Assembly (NCBI RefSeq): GCF_004027225.2
Contig: NC_044278.2
Location: forward strand, 60,648,243-60,712,242
Source of the DNA: Strigops habroptila
Lineage: Eukaryota; Chordata; Aves; Psittaciformes; Psittacidae
Length of the DNA stretch: 64,000 bases
Direction: 5' to 3'
Positions within the stretch are counted from its first letter, which is position 1. Every line of letters begins with the position of its first letter. Of this stretch, positions 1 to 13,464 are shown in pieces. Position numbers and translations under genes: made by a program. The notes beneath the pieces were generated by a model that saw only the letters and a program-made list of their open reading frames with translations, was not told the DNA's origin and did not search any database.

Positions 1-1228
1 GTGTTTATGTTCAAGAGATTAAAAGTCTCTGTGAATCAGGGATAGTACAGAGCTATAGGCAAGCATGAGAACTGAAATCAGAGTGCAGAGATTGAAGTTA
101 TTTTAGTTCCTAGAGGCTTTGCATGTCTTTCTAAATATAATTTTTTTGTAGAAGCATGACAGTTCATGACTGATTAAAATGCGTTCTGCAGGCCCCTAGA
201 GAGTTTATCTATCTGTCAGTTTACTTACCTATCTTCAAATTAAAAAAACCTTTAAAAATATGAGCTCCTAATGGATTTTAAAAGCCAAGAATATTCAGGT
301 GTGTAATATCTGATCACCTTAAAAAGCCCCTGACATCTCTTATAAAACTGGGGACTGCATAATATACAGTGATGGATATCTAATAATATTCTTACAGTTG
401 GAGTTACTGTCCTCTCAACTACTATGAAAGTAGCTGGATTGCTAAATGGAGCTGAGCATGTAACTTGGATGGTTGAAGAAAAATGAGAGAAAAGCCTTCC
501 CGTAAGTGCAAAAACGTCCAGATAGAGAAGTGCGGGTAGGATGCTGAAACTGAACCTCCTTCTGAATTAGATCTTTCATGCTCTGCAGTTTTATGTCTGT
601 TCCTGTAACCACAAAACCCGCACAACCTCAGTGTGTTAAAGTATCAAATCAAAATACATCCAACTCTCTAATGAATTAGGATGAATACAATGACTGGCAC
701 ATCTGCTAAATTTCACAGGCCTGATTTTAGATCTACACTAGTTTCAACTTACAGCTTCGCAGTGCAAGCTGTACAAGATGAAGATGTTTAATTGTCTATC
801 ATCTGCAGCAGAGAAAGAACTCAGATGAAATTATGTTGTTTTATACCCCCAGGATAAAAGCCACCATCCTGCCTCCCCTGAAAACCATTAGGATAGTTCT
901 TGTCATCATGTCAGCATGGACAGTATCTCACAGATTCTGCTCCAGATGGAGCTGATTAAGAACACACTGGACTGCTTCTGAAAGAGCTCATAGAGTAGAA
1001 AATAGAGTGTTATTTAGGATGAAAACAATAAGAAGTTTGTTTAATCAGGCAGGAGTTTTATCACACCTAAGATAATATAAAAACTTCAACAAAATAACAT
1101 TGTTTCTGTTCAGTGGATTGTGTTAATATTGGTCATATTTTCTCACTGATATGTAAAAACCAGCTTATTTGTATTGAAATGGTTATATGGTTTTTCTTAT
1201 TAAATGAAATGTATGATCATGGTTATTC

Positions 1229-1243
1229 TTTTTTTTTTTTTTT
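1229..1243. repeat. Poly-T tract, 15 bp
   Basis: Uninterrupted T run with no recognised element attached. Confidence 0.9.
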
Positions 1244-4200
1244 AATGTACTGAAAATATTTCTAAGATTTCATATACCAGAAGGCACAAGAAACCATCAC
1301 TGTGTGCTTAAGTCAGGAAGAGACAGAAAACAAGCTTCGGCAAGAGTTTCATAGCAGAGAATGTATTTCTGCTAGTTAAGATTATGAATTGCTTGGACAA
1401 GTAAATTAACTTGGGAAGACATCAAGGAGGTTTGTACTTGCTTTTGAAAGACAGGCTTACTTCAGAGCAAATGAAAGAATCCTAGCAATTAGAGTAGGGA
1501 CTGTATAAGGGTGGCTATTCATACAGCAAAGCCTGAGGGATCACTGAGCCAGAGGGATCGATAGATAAGATAACATTTAGATCCCACACTTTAAAAATAT
1601 AGTTTCTAACCCAAAATATGTTCTGTACTGTTTGAATACTATTATAAATGAAGACTAGAGGTCTTTTTTCAATAGCATGAAGTTTGCTGAGTTTTGGATT
1701 TAGACTTGGCACCCGGACACTGCAATGAAGACAGACACCTCATTATTTTGGTGTTATGCACAGAGGCCAAGAATGGGAATGAAAATTGGTGGGGAACTAT
1801 GTACCCAGAGAAAACGGGGTGTTGGAACAAGGGAGTCCTCCCACCCAATTTGGTTATTTGGATTGCTGTCTCACACATTTTTGCTTCTTGAATGGAACAC
1901 TGTATTCAGTATTGATCTTAACTGATTTTTGCTGTCCTGTTTCGTCCAGATAGCTGTTCTCCCACTATAGAGCTATGTTCTCCCTTCTTGGGCCACTGTC
2001 AAGGCCCAATAGACAGAAACTGCTGCCTGTGAACACACAGCAGGGCTGATGGTGTGTGTATGAAGGAAACCCCATCCTTAGGGGCTGGATTGGCTGGCCA
2101 GAAGTTTGTTCTTTGTATAGGTAATTACACAGGAGGTGAATCCAGGGCTTTTTGATCTCTGGAGAGGATTCAGAGTCGCGGGGCATCGAATATAAATATT
2201 ATCTATGAGGTGGGTTTGTACTGTTTCCTGATAAAGTCCTAATAACTGCCTGCACAGTCTCTGTCAGCCTTAAAATGCTGATAGTGATTATTCCCCTGGA
2301 AAAACCATGTCCAAACAATTTTATAATTTTGTTAAAAGTGAAATACAGGAATATTGCATTTGGATACTAATGCCAAAATGCTATTCTCATTGAGACAGCA
2401 GTCCTTTCTTAGGCTAACATCCATTTGCAATTAAAATGAGCAGTCAGAAATACAAAGCACGTTCCTAAACTCAGCAGTCCTAAACTCAGCATCCTTCGTG
2501 CATGACCGAAATATATTCCATATATATCTCATCCTGTGGTTCACACATTTGCATAGGATCAAGATCAAAAAGTCTTACATAAATTAAGCTTTAGAATATC
2601 AACATCATATGGCTGGACAAATGCATTACGGGCCCATCGCATCACATGTAAGTCCTCATAGCAGGGGGATTATAAACAGTGGTTTTATGAGTGCTATTTG
2701 ACAGTTAGTGTACAGCACTGTGTCATTGTCGCATGTAATTTTTTTCCTTAGCTTTACAGACTTGTAATTTGCAATTGAAATATGCTTGATAGCACTTGTA
2801 GTGATAGTTCAAAGGAGATCATCACTAAAGTTGCTAGTGTTTCCAACATGTTGCACAGAGGACTTCTGTTTGTGGTCCTGATAGCATGAAAATACTATAC
2901 AGAAAGGGAAACTCCTTGTCATGGGCTGACTTTTTATTAATTTAGTTCATTATTCACTGCCTATAAAAATTCACTTTTAATATTTTTATAAAATCTTATA
3001 ATGCCAGGTGTTGACGATGGCAGTTTGTCATCCTGAGACACCTGAAAGCTAATCTAAGGTTTGATGTTTTATTTCACGAAGTGCCATTATGATTATATTT
3101 AAAATCATAGTATTGTTTTGCATTGTATAAAATAGCATATATCTTCCATTTTTACACTTTGCACCATGTGCGAGTTATCTCATTTCCTGGGTAATACCTG
3201 TGCCATGCACAGCAAGTGAAATGGAAGCTATATGAGAATGCACATGCTAAAAATTTACTTCCAGAGCCTAGAGACACATATCTCATCCTGATCCCAGCTG
3301 TATGCATAGCTGATTGCATTACTGGTGTCCACAGAGCTAGCAAAGTCAAGTAAATCACCTTGTGCCTCACAACTGAATAGTTTATCTCAAGGTATATGGG
3401 TATGAAGCCTAAAGTTGTGATAAAAATTGAAAACCGCTGTTAAGTGACCTAATTTCTGTGTAGTGTCACTGCTGGGACAGCCACAGGGCACAGCATACCA
3501 CAGGATGCGACATGTCCCGCTATGGGACTGTGCTGTCCCAGCTCAAAGTATAACTGTAGGTAGCACAATTTTAGAGACCCCTTTGGTGGGATTCGGTTTG
3601 AGATTAACACATCTGTCTGTAATAACCTCTGTGCAGGACACCTGCGAGCACACTGTTTTGGATCTCTCATTACAGGCAATGGAGATCTGGTCAAGCCAGC
3701 CAGTGCAGCCTCGAGCACTAAAAAAAATCAAGCTGTTATCCAGACCTTACTGTATATTTGCAGGCCAGTGAGAATACGCTGGAAATACCTTATCTTTTGT
3801 TAGCCTACCATAAGGCAAGACTTGTCCATGTAAAAACATTAACCAATATTTAAATGATATGTTTTTAGTATGTGAATTGTCCCAGGCTTATATTGTAGAC
3901 TTGAGGATTAAAAAAACAGTTTGTCCACCAGTGCCAATGAAGTAGAGTCATTGCACTGCATTATTGCTTAGTTTGGGGGCTATGATTAAGCCCTCCAAAT
4001 TCTCTGCCATGCTGTTCCTTTGATCTTTATCTACTTGGTACCATTTGTAAAATCATGGTTTCACTGAATGCCATTGAAAAACTCTCAGTTTGGTTCCTAG
4101 CAAAACCACAGGACTTCCCACCTGAACTTAACTAATGTCATGCCAATAAATACGTTTCTTTGAGAAATGTTATTTCTAAATGACATGAAATGACATTTAC

Positions 4201-7200
4201 ATCAGTTTAAACCAGGTCAAACTCCATAGGCTTGTTCTTACGCTGTGCTATTAACTCCAGATGAGTGTTCTTGCATTTGGGTAGTGATATTTAAAGTTGT
4301 TTTGAGTCATTTAGATAAAATCTACAAAATTAGAGCACATTTATGTGGAAGGCAGAGCTGAAAATGCTGAAAATAAAATGGCTCTAAAGGTTTCTAAACC
4401 TTTCTTCTTTCAGGAAAAATTGCAGGTCAACAGTTGGTGGCCCTACAGTGCTTCTGCTTTCCAACTTGATAACTAGACAAATGCACTAAAACCTGTAAAG
4501 AAAAAGGCGTTTTATGCTGAAAGTGCTTATGGTCCCTACAAATGCCTGCAGTGGAGCGGTCTAGAGTGGGGCAGGGAGATGGGTTGTGCATTCAGGGCAG
4601 CATATGCCCCCTAAGGAGCAGCAACATAGTAGACGCTATAGGTGGATTTAGAAGTTGAATTGGGGCTATCATGAGCCTTGGATGTCAGTATGTGAGGGAA
4701 CAGAAGCACTGCTCTCCAACAGGTGATGGCAGTGGATATCCAACCTAGGAACCCACGTGCTCAGTTTTATTCATTGCACCCAGCTTCCCGAAAACTGCTT
4801 CCTCTTTGTTTGCCTTGAAAAACTATCAATGCTCTATAAAGCTTAAAAGATAATGAGAGGCAATAAAATCTTAAAATATAGCTTGCTGCATGTGAGCAAC
4901 CAGTTAAAGCACACATTTAGTTTTAAGACTGAAAGCCAGTGATGGTTTCAGCAGATGAAAGATATGCATATGAAGATGTATGGCATTAAGGATTGTTTTC
5001 CCTGATGAATAACCTCTGGAACAAATGAACCATAAGATAATGCCGCGCTGTTGGACTGTTACTGGTATTTGCATCAAACCAATTAGTATTTAAGTAAATA
5101 AATCTCTTTGGCTTTCAAATGTATAGCACTGGACTAATCATTTATTACAAACTGTGGTGTAATAACAATAATGTCTGCAATGTTTTTTGCAGTTGCAGTC
5201 ATTGTAGATGACAGATGTGTTACAGCAGCATTGTTCTGAGAGTGTAATACATTACCCATTTATTGCTGTGCAGGAAATTGCTCAGGTGATTATTGTCTAG
5301 CTAATTAATCCAAGCTTTGGGGAAAACCAAATCAAAACAAAACAAAAATCTCCCAACAAAGAGCAAAACATAGCTCTTTTGTGTCAGGGCATATTGTATT
5401 ACGTTTTTGGATATTGAGTTTTCCTCCAGCACTCCCTAGTGGTTTATTATAATGTATCCGCACATTCAGCTGTTGCATACCAATGAGAAAAGCACTTACA
5501 GGTTCTGAGTACTTTTCTGATACAACTGTGTATCATTGGGAAACACGGGGCAATGTAGAACCGTGGCACATCTGTTTCCTCTTCTTCCCAGTCCTCTCCC
5601 TGTGACAAGATCCTCCTGGATACGCTTTTAGCTTTAATTCACTTCAAAGTGTCTGAAAGTTGAAATTACAAAGCATAAACTTTTCTAATTCCATTAAGTT
5701 ATAAGGAATGTTATAAGCAACCAAGCGTGGGCAATAAAAAATGCAGCCTTATTCTGAAAGAGTTAGAGAGGATTTTTTTTACATAATATTCATCAAATGC
5801 ACATGGCTTTATGTAAGCAGTTTTAAGCAGAATTGCCTCCAAATGTGCCATAAGAGCACATAAGCAGTAACAACAGATTAAATTTTCTGTACCTCAGAGA
5901 ACGTGCATGCATTTAGCTTAGCTTTTACAGCAGGCAGCTATCAGAGTAGGGGAGTGGCCAACATAACAACCATTCTGCCTCCAGATCTTTCTGTGAACCC
6001 TCTCTGATCTGGTACTTTTCTTCCCATCTCCCATAATCCCAGTTATGATAAGACCTGGTTCTGGGTTGTGCTCTTCTCCCGTGACTACCTTGCCCTTTGG
6101 AGGCAGGGACTTCCAGCCCTTGCTGTGCCACCCTCTTCTGCTTGGTCGGCTCTGTGAAAAGTATTCAAATATTTGCATTTGTAATTATCTTTTTCTAAAT
6201 GCAAGAGTCACTGACAGCTGGGAAGCAGAGCTGGCTAATTTATCTATTTCCTTCCTCCTAGAACCAGAGGAGGAGGGCAGCAAGTTAGACAAACCGTATT
6301 TGAAGAGCTCAAATGGGGCAGTACAAGGGAAGAGGGAAAATCTGCCTTTAGAGGAAAGAAATCTCGGTTCCTTTACAAAATACGAAAGGCTGTTGTGTCA
6401 TTTTAGTTGTGATGCTATTAAGGGAAGTGTGGATGTGTGCAACTCCAATAACCAAGATAGCAATGGAGATGGGTGCTCTATTGATCCCAAAGCTGGCAGA
6501 TTCATACCATGCACCCCTTTGGGAATCTGCTTTCTATTTCAGTCTGTCCGTGGTTAAATCTATTTCCCTGTCAGGATCTGGGGACAGAGTCAGGGCTCTA
6601 GCACACCCTTACCTCTGTGTATAGATAGGGAATGTTTCTCATGATGTGCACAGCTCCAGGACTACTGTTTTTGGATGAGCCTTATGGAGATTTGGCGATG
6701 GGAGCATGCAAGGAAGATTTTTTTTTTTTCCCCAAGTACCACCTTATCTGCAGTTGCTTGGACCTAATCAAGCTCTTTCTGTGACTGCAGCATTAAAATG
6801 CCAGGTTTCCTACGGGAGGTTGGAGGCCCAGACAGTGCCTTGATTTTCAGTACTACTAGATTTTTCTTTATTTGCTTCAGGTTTCTGCATTTCTTGTCTG
6901 AGGAAATCAGTGTGTTTTTAAGGATGATTTCTTGCTCTACTATACTGGTGCTCTACCAAAAGCAGGCTCAAGCAAGAACAAGCTTTCAAGAAATGGAAAT
7001 TATTCATTCAATGACCTTTCAGGCTGCCCACAGGAACACTAAATACTGTAGTAATTGGCAGTGCAAAGCAGTTAAAGTGTAAGCTTTGGTTCCTGGTTGT
7101 GTATTTCCCAGATACATATCCCTCTGTCTGTGGTACATGCCCTTTGCCCACATTTTAGGGACTGATGCAGTCACTAGGTATCAAAGGTCTTCAGCCTCTT

Positions 7201-7289
7201 TCTTTGCCTTCAATTAATTTTACATATTTTAAGGCAGAACTGTATTATAGTAAGTATATCCCTTGCAGCATATTCATAAATTGCACAAG

Positions 7290-7303
7290 CACACACACAC
7301 ACA
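7290..7303. repeat. Short AC microsatellite
   Basis: Seven AC units in otherwise unique DNA. Confidence 0.8.
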
Positions 7304-8370
7304 ACCCCTTGCAGATATTCATCTCTAGTCTTTGATGGGATGCCTTGTCATTGACATGCTGCATTTTTTCAGGCATTGTCAGGTTGCATCACATTATGTC
7401 TGCCTATGACAAAATAAAGCCTGGATGATGTGTGACAGGACTTGAAAATATGTTAATTGTAGATCTTTTTTTAAAGAAGAAGGACACTGAAACTGATGAG
7501 ATTTGGTCTCAACTTTTCACAATTCAGTCGCTTGCAAGGTTACATCTATGACAGACAATTCTCTATCCAGTCTGCTAGTCCTTTATTGCTATGTCTGTGG
7601 TTTACCCTGTATGTCTCACTTGTAATGACATTTCCTTGTTTCACTTCCTCTCAGGAACCTTGCTTTTTTTCTAGCAGAGAAAAAAACCTGTCTTGTCTCT
7701 GCATCAGCTCCTGTATATTTAAAATGAATCAGTGTTCTGAGGCAAAATAGCTCTTTAAGAGAAGTCTGATGTAATCTACATCGTTGTATTAATTCAGCAG
7801 AAATTAAATGCACAGACTATGTCCTGTCTAACAATGTGAGAGGATATAAAAAAAGCCCCTCAGCTCTTGCCTTAAGTATCTGTTGCATACATATAAAAAA
7901 TCTGTCTTCCAGCTACAGTAGATCATAAATCATCTTAGCAGAACAACCTGAGTCACCAGTCTCTTTTATAGGATACAAATTAAGTTGTTCATAATTTTTC
8001 TTGGGCATTTTGATCTCAGACAGATGATTTTAATCTGCCTGGTGGCTGGTTCCAAAGGCTGAGCCATTTTCACAATCACAAGACGTGTACCCCGACAGTA
8101 AGATGCAAACATTTTGGACCTAGTGTGGAAGTATGCTATTTTAGGCAGAATATATCCTGATAATCTTCTCAGAATGTGTTGGGAAAGCAAGGCTTGCTTA
8201 TTTTGAATAGTTGTCAGATTCAGTGTGCTTATGAGAGAATCTGTATACCCCATGACAGTACACTGGAATGACAATGGCCACGTGCAAATGCCCAGGCAAA
8301 ACCAGGATCTTTCTTCCAAGTAGCAAGACCTGCTTGCAGAATTACTAGTTGTTGATCCTTATGATTTGTT

Positions 8371-8578
8371 TGGTGAGGCGTTGGAACATGTTGCAGAGAG
8401 AAGCTGTGACTGCCCCATTCCTGGCAGTGTTCAAGGTCTGGCTGGATAGGGCTTGGAGTAAACTGGTCTAGTGGAAGGTGTCCCTGCCCATGGCAAGGGG
8501 GTTGGAATTGCATGGTCTTTAAAGTCCCTTCCAACCCAAACCATTCTGTGATTCTACGATTCTATGATTCTATGATCC
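8371..8578 (+). mobile_element. CR1 LINE 3' end fragment
   Basis: Contains the CR1 3' signature: GTGAGGCGTTGGAACA, GAAGCTGTGACTGCCCCATTCC, TGTCCCTGCCCATGGCAAGG, and a tail of ATTCTATG-like octamers at about 8,547-8,578. It is short and diverged. Confidence 0.9.
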
Positions 8579-9821
8579 TGTAACTCTAAGAATAGTTATT
8601 TCCTTAGCTGTGATCTGCTCTTTCCTTCTGTCCTTAAACTGCCAAAGAATATCCCAGAGTCCACCAAAATCAGCTGTATCTCAAAAGCACAGATGGTGAG
8701 ATTAGCCTTATTTAGCTTTAGTCATTCACAACATGGGTGTTAAGTGTTTATTGAAAAGAGTAAGTTGCGTACATCATGGCTCCTGAGCTTAGGTGCCCTT
8801 CATCATTAGTGCACAGGAAAGACAGATTTTAAATGCCTGCCTTATGGTAAGAAGCTCTGTCTCCCAGAATGGCTTCCTTCTGTTTTATGAATATAAAGGG
8901 AGTCTACAGTGAATGAAGATAATGTTGAATTCTCAATAGACATTTGTTTCACCAGCAGCTTTAATGAATGCTATCTCTGACCATGGTAATTACTGATGAA
9001 GCTTCATTGTGTTTAATCCCAGTGTGAGTTCCCCACTGAATTTTACTGAGTCTTGGAATTCACTGTTCTGCTGATTTCTTGTCATTTAGCAATTTTCACA
9101 TTATTTGGTCAATTAAGATCATCTTTGGTGACATCTGATGATCCTTTCGCCTGGTGTTCCAGTTTGGCAGTTTTCTTATTAACAGTGAAAGACACAGGGT
9201 CATGCTGCTTAATGTTCACTGCTGCCTATACTTCTGCCAGTCTCTGGGCAGGGTGTTTGATGGTCCATTGCTGCAATTCACTCAGTGCATTGGACCAAAA
9301 TACCATCTCTGCTGGTTTACATCCTGCAGCCTGCAGAGACTGCAGCATGCTGGTCCTCTCTCTGGGGATGACAACTTCGTATTTTGCTGGTCAGGCTTTG
9401 GTAGCTGAACATTCACAGAAGTGTCTTATCTAATCTCCTTCCTGCTCAGTTTGCCTTGCTGGTCACAAGGTATTTGTTCAGCCACTCGGTTGGACTTTGT
9501 CATAATTCCTGGTGGGAACCTACCTTTAGGAAAGGTTTCCCCTCTCATTTTATATCTTTCATATCGACTTGCAGCTCAAAATTACACCCTGTATCTTCAT
9601 ATAATGCAATTCTGCACAATGTAATGTGCACTGAAACATCAACCCAAATGAAGCTTTGCAGCACCTACATTTCATTACATTAGCAGTGTTCATTGCTGGC
9701 TACAGAAACGATAATCTCAGCAGAGGTGACCATTTCTATGTTATTTAGCTCAGCAGTAAAGCACTGAAATATACTTTAAAACAGTCTTCATGTCTCATTG
9801 CAAGTTTTAAGGCTATAGGTG

Positions 9822-9855
9822 TAGAATCAATAGAGTGCTAGAATCAATAGAGTGC
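9822..9855. repeat. Perfect 17-bp tandem duplication
   Basis: TAGAATCAATAGAGTGC occurs twice with no gap. Confidence 0.95.
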
Positions 9856-11096
9856 ATCTTCAGTTTGTCTTTTTATCAGTACATAAAATAGAGCATGGCT
9901 TGTATTCGCCTTACAGAACTGTTTCCTCCATCCTGTCCACTGGGAACAGATGGTGGTCCATGCTCCCCCAAGACCAGCTAATTTTTTAATTGCTTGTACA
10001 TTAAATGTAGGCAGGTATCCCACAGTATATTTGAGGGGTTTTATTCTTTTTTTTACAGCAGGATTTATATCACCTCTATATGAACAGCAGCTCTACAGTC
10101 ATAATAATATTAGAATCTGACTCAATCAGCATGTTAAAAATATTGACATCAAAATTACCTGATCTCATAGATGCCTTCTCAGAATGCTTGGTGATAGGAT
10201 AACTCTGTTATGTTTTCCACATACCTTCCAACGTAACCAAGTATTGCTAAGTTATGCTTTTATGGCCATATAATAACAGTACTAATAAAAATAAAAGTGT
10301 CTTATTCTATGTCCAAGAATATTTATTAATCTTATTTTCATTTCTGTCACAAGAAAGCTTCTACTATTTATATTCTTTAGAACTGAAATACTTTCCTATT
10401 TCTGCAAAAATCATTAAACATACTATCTAAGGTACATTTCTATAACTGCAACTTACAAAGCCACTGATTAGGCAGATCACTTAGTCACTAACCTGCGTCT
10501 ACTTACATGTTTAACAGTGCTAAAAAACTTAACAAATACAATGGGGACCTTTTCCATTTCACACATGTGACTTGATCTTTGGTCTCCCCAGAGCCTGTTC
10601 TTATATAGTAACTGTGCTGATTCTCCCTTTGGGTATGATCCTTGGACTCCACAGAAACTGGTAAACATCCTCAGATGTCTAAAATTGTTCTTCTGGGGTA
10701 CAAAAATCACTTTTTCTGACATTTAGTGCCCTTACAGCCGCTTTCTGGCATACCGATAAATCTGTTTTCAGTGTCAGAAAACCAAGGTTTTGAAGGAACT
10801 TCAACTTCTAACCTGTAAGCCTTGCCTTCAGCTGGAGTCTGCATACGGGGTAGTTTAATAGCCTGTTACTCTTAACTGCAGATTTTCATTCACATCTGTT
10901 TCTCCCTCTGCCTTCCTCTCCTTTTAGTAATCTTTCTTCCATTTCTCTCACAAGAAAGATGCTATTGCTTATATTCTTCTGGATTTAAATAGTTTCAAAT
11001 TTTCACAGAAAGCATGATGACCTTTGGTGAGTATATTTTAAGAAGATTCTTTATTTCCATGATAAAGTTCTCAATGACTTTGTTTTAGATAAGATC

Positions 11097-11110
11097 ATAT
11101 ATATATATAT
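11097..11110. repeat. Short AT microsatellite
   Basis: Seven AT units followed by a T run. Confidence 0.8.
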
Positions 11111-13160
11111 TTTTGTCCAGAGGTAGTTCAAGCTCATTGCTTTATAAAACACAGCTAATGGTGAAATGGTCCAGGGTGAAAACAAATTTCAGCACAGGCA
11201 GTTATATCTTTCTTAAGTCCTTTCCCAAGTACTGTGTAATTCCATAGTAGTATTAGGAAGTATTTAACCTTTGTTGTTCATACATTATAAATAAATCATA
11301 CAGTTGCCTACCTCTAAAAAAGCACCATATTTACTCAGAATACTTGCAATATATGGTAACAGAGGAAAAAGAGCAGAAATGAGCCCATACAAGTAAGTGA
11401 CAGATATAAGCTTATACTTGGCAAACAGCTTTTCTGGCCAGTCACTGAGTAAATTGCTTCGCTTCCACTGACAGGACCCAGCCCAAGCCCCCCCACTACT
11501 GTTTAAAATGTTCAGGGTGTTTCCTTTCTTTTCTGCATGATCACTGACAAAGAATCAGGCAGGAATCCAGTTCTGCCTTTTACCAGCAGATTTGTACATA
11601 GGACTCAATGGAGGGAACTCTGGTCTAGATTAAAATTTCTATTGATCCTACTTTTTTTTTAATAAACATTTTATACTAGCAGATAAAAACTCAGAAGGTT
11701 TCACAGATTAAAGATAACAGCCATTAAAAAAAACCCCAAACCTCTTAAAAGCACATCTTGAATAGCCAATAATAATTATCATCTTGCAATTGCCTTTTAA
11801 TAGCCTCAGCACAAGGGCCCTGAAAAGTCACGGTGGCTACATGTGACAAACTCATACAAAAATGTACAGAAACACATTTAAAGCACTTTATTTCTATTTC
11901 CAGAGGAACACAAGGCATGGAAGAGTGTGTTCATCCCTCAGATTTTTTATACAGCAGAGGAAAGATTATCTTTCATAAATCTTGAAAGGGATGTTCCAAT
12001 AGAAGGAAGAAGGTTTGGATTTTTTTCGCAGCATGAAGCCTGGAGTCCTCGTGGCAACAAGGTTTGAGAAGAACTGTGCAGAAGGCAATGGACACCATCA
12101 GATGCAACAGCTGTGTCACTCATGCCAGCAGAACCATGTAATGCCTTTCTGTGTTAGCACAGTCAGGATGTGATGTGAACTGTCTCTGCTTACTTTTGCA
12201 ACTGAATTTACTGTCAGAAAATGGTTGCAAAGCCTGCCCAGATGGATTCTGTTAAAAATAATAATTTCTGCCTCACTTAGCCTGGGCTGATTGGTCTGTT
12301 GTTGAGAAAAGGCTGGGCAGAGAAAGGAAACAGTGGCTGCTTATGAGTGGTTGTTGAGAATATCATCTGGGTTATGCATTGAACTCACAGTTTTTAACCA
12401 AGTGTATCTCTGGAAAGCTCAGATTTTACCTTTTTATGGGGAACCACTGTGTCAGAGTTCAAACTTCGCATTTACTTGCAGGGACCACTGTTGCTGAGCT
12501 TGTTTCTCATTGTCCCTGCTGCATTTATCACACAAGGCTGAACTATAGATATTAACATAAACTGTGGTTATAGCCTGGTTATGCCTTGGCCAGCACCTAA
12601 GGTGCCACTTAATGTCTAATTTGAGACAGCAGATATTGACCTTTTGTCTAAACCACTATCTTTCAACGTTAAAGAATTGCCCTCCTGAGAAGCCAGGAAG
12701 TAACTAAAGCAGATGCACCTGGGTGGTTTTGTGTGCTCTGTAGTTATGAGTTCCTTGGAGGAGCACTCAGGAATGTTGTTGACTGTAATCCAAGTGGCTC
12801 GAATAATGTGTTCTTTTTAGAACTTCTTATCACACCGATTTTCAAATTATTCACTGAACCTACTGATCCTTTACAACCATGTTCCACTTTCAAACAAGGT
12901 AGCTAGAGAGCAGCAGAGACCAGCAGCATAAGAATACAATTTGAATGCTGTGAACACACTCCTTTGTGCTTTCAAGTTGATGCAGTGAGGTGTAGCTGAA
13001 TTCTGTGTTTAGAAAAAATCTAAATTAAAAGTGTATTTGTCATAGTGAGATTCTTAAAAAATGTAGCATTCACGTCAGCACATCTTTAGATTTGGTTGAA
13101 CTGAGCACCGTGAAACCTGATCACTATGAATATGCTACATACTTTCCATAATTATGAAAT

Positions 13161-13464
13161 GAACTGGAGAGGGACTATTTACAACAGCATGTAGTGACAG
13201 AACATGGGGGAATGGCTTTCAATTGAAAGAGGGGAGATTTAGATTAGATATAATGAAGAAATGCTTTACTGTGAGAGTGGTGAAGCACTGGCACAGGTTG
13301 CCCAGAGAAGCTGTGGCTGCCCCATCCCTGTCAGTGTTCAAGGCCAGGTTGGACGGGGCTTGGAGCAACCTGGTCTAGTAGAAGGTGTCCCTGCCCATGG
13401 CAGGGGGGTTAGAACTAGATGATCATAAGGTCTTTTCCAACCCAAACCATTCTATGATTCTATG
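13161..13464 (+). mobile_element. CR1 LINE 3' end fragment
   Basis: Starts with CTGGAGAGGGACTATTTACA and continues through GGGGAGATTTAGATTAGATAT, the ORF2 C-terminal segment, the GGCAGGGGGGTTAGAACTAG stretch and a short octamer tail near 13,450-13,464. About 300 bp of the 3' end of the element are kept. Confidence 0.92.

Larger units (their letters stand above)
1..8370. other. AT-rich unique DNA, no gene seen
   Basis: No exon, RNA gene or recognised transposon. The longest open frame (6,045-6,557, +, 170 codons) shows no domain, and its length is about what chance would give in a window of this size. Confidence 0.6.
8579..13160. other. Unique DNA with possible decayed coding segment
   Basis: No intact gene. 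The minus strand at about 9,110-9,720 has protein-like translations broken by stops and frame changes (see findings). The rest is AT-rich with short simple repeats. Confidence 0.5.

Noticed and set aside
6045..6557. 170-codon open frame on +, the longest outside CR1 and the CpG island
   Set aside because: No recognisable domain, no splice or promoter context, and about the length expected by chance in 64 kb on six frames.
9053..9433. 126-codon open frame on +
   Set aside because: Cys/Leu/Ser-rich with no motif. The minus strand of the same DNA looks at least as coding-like, so neither is called.
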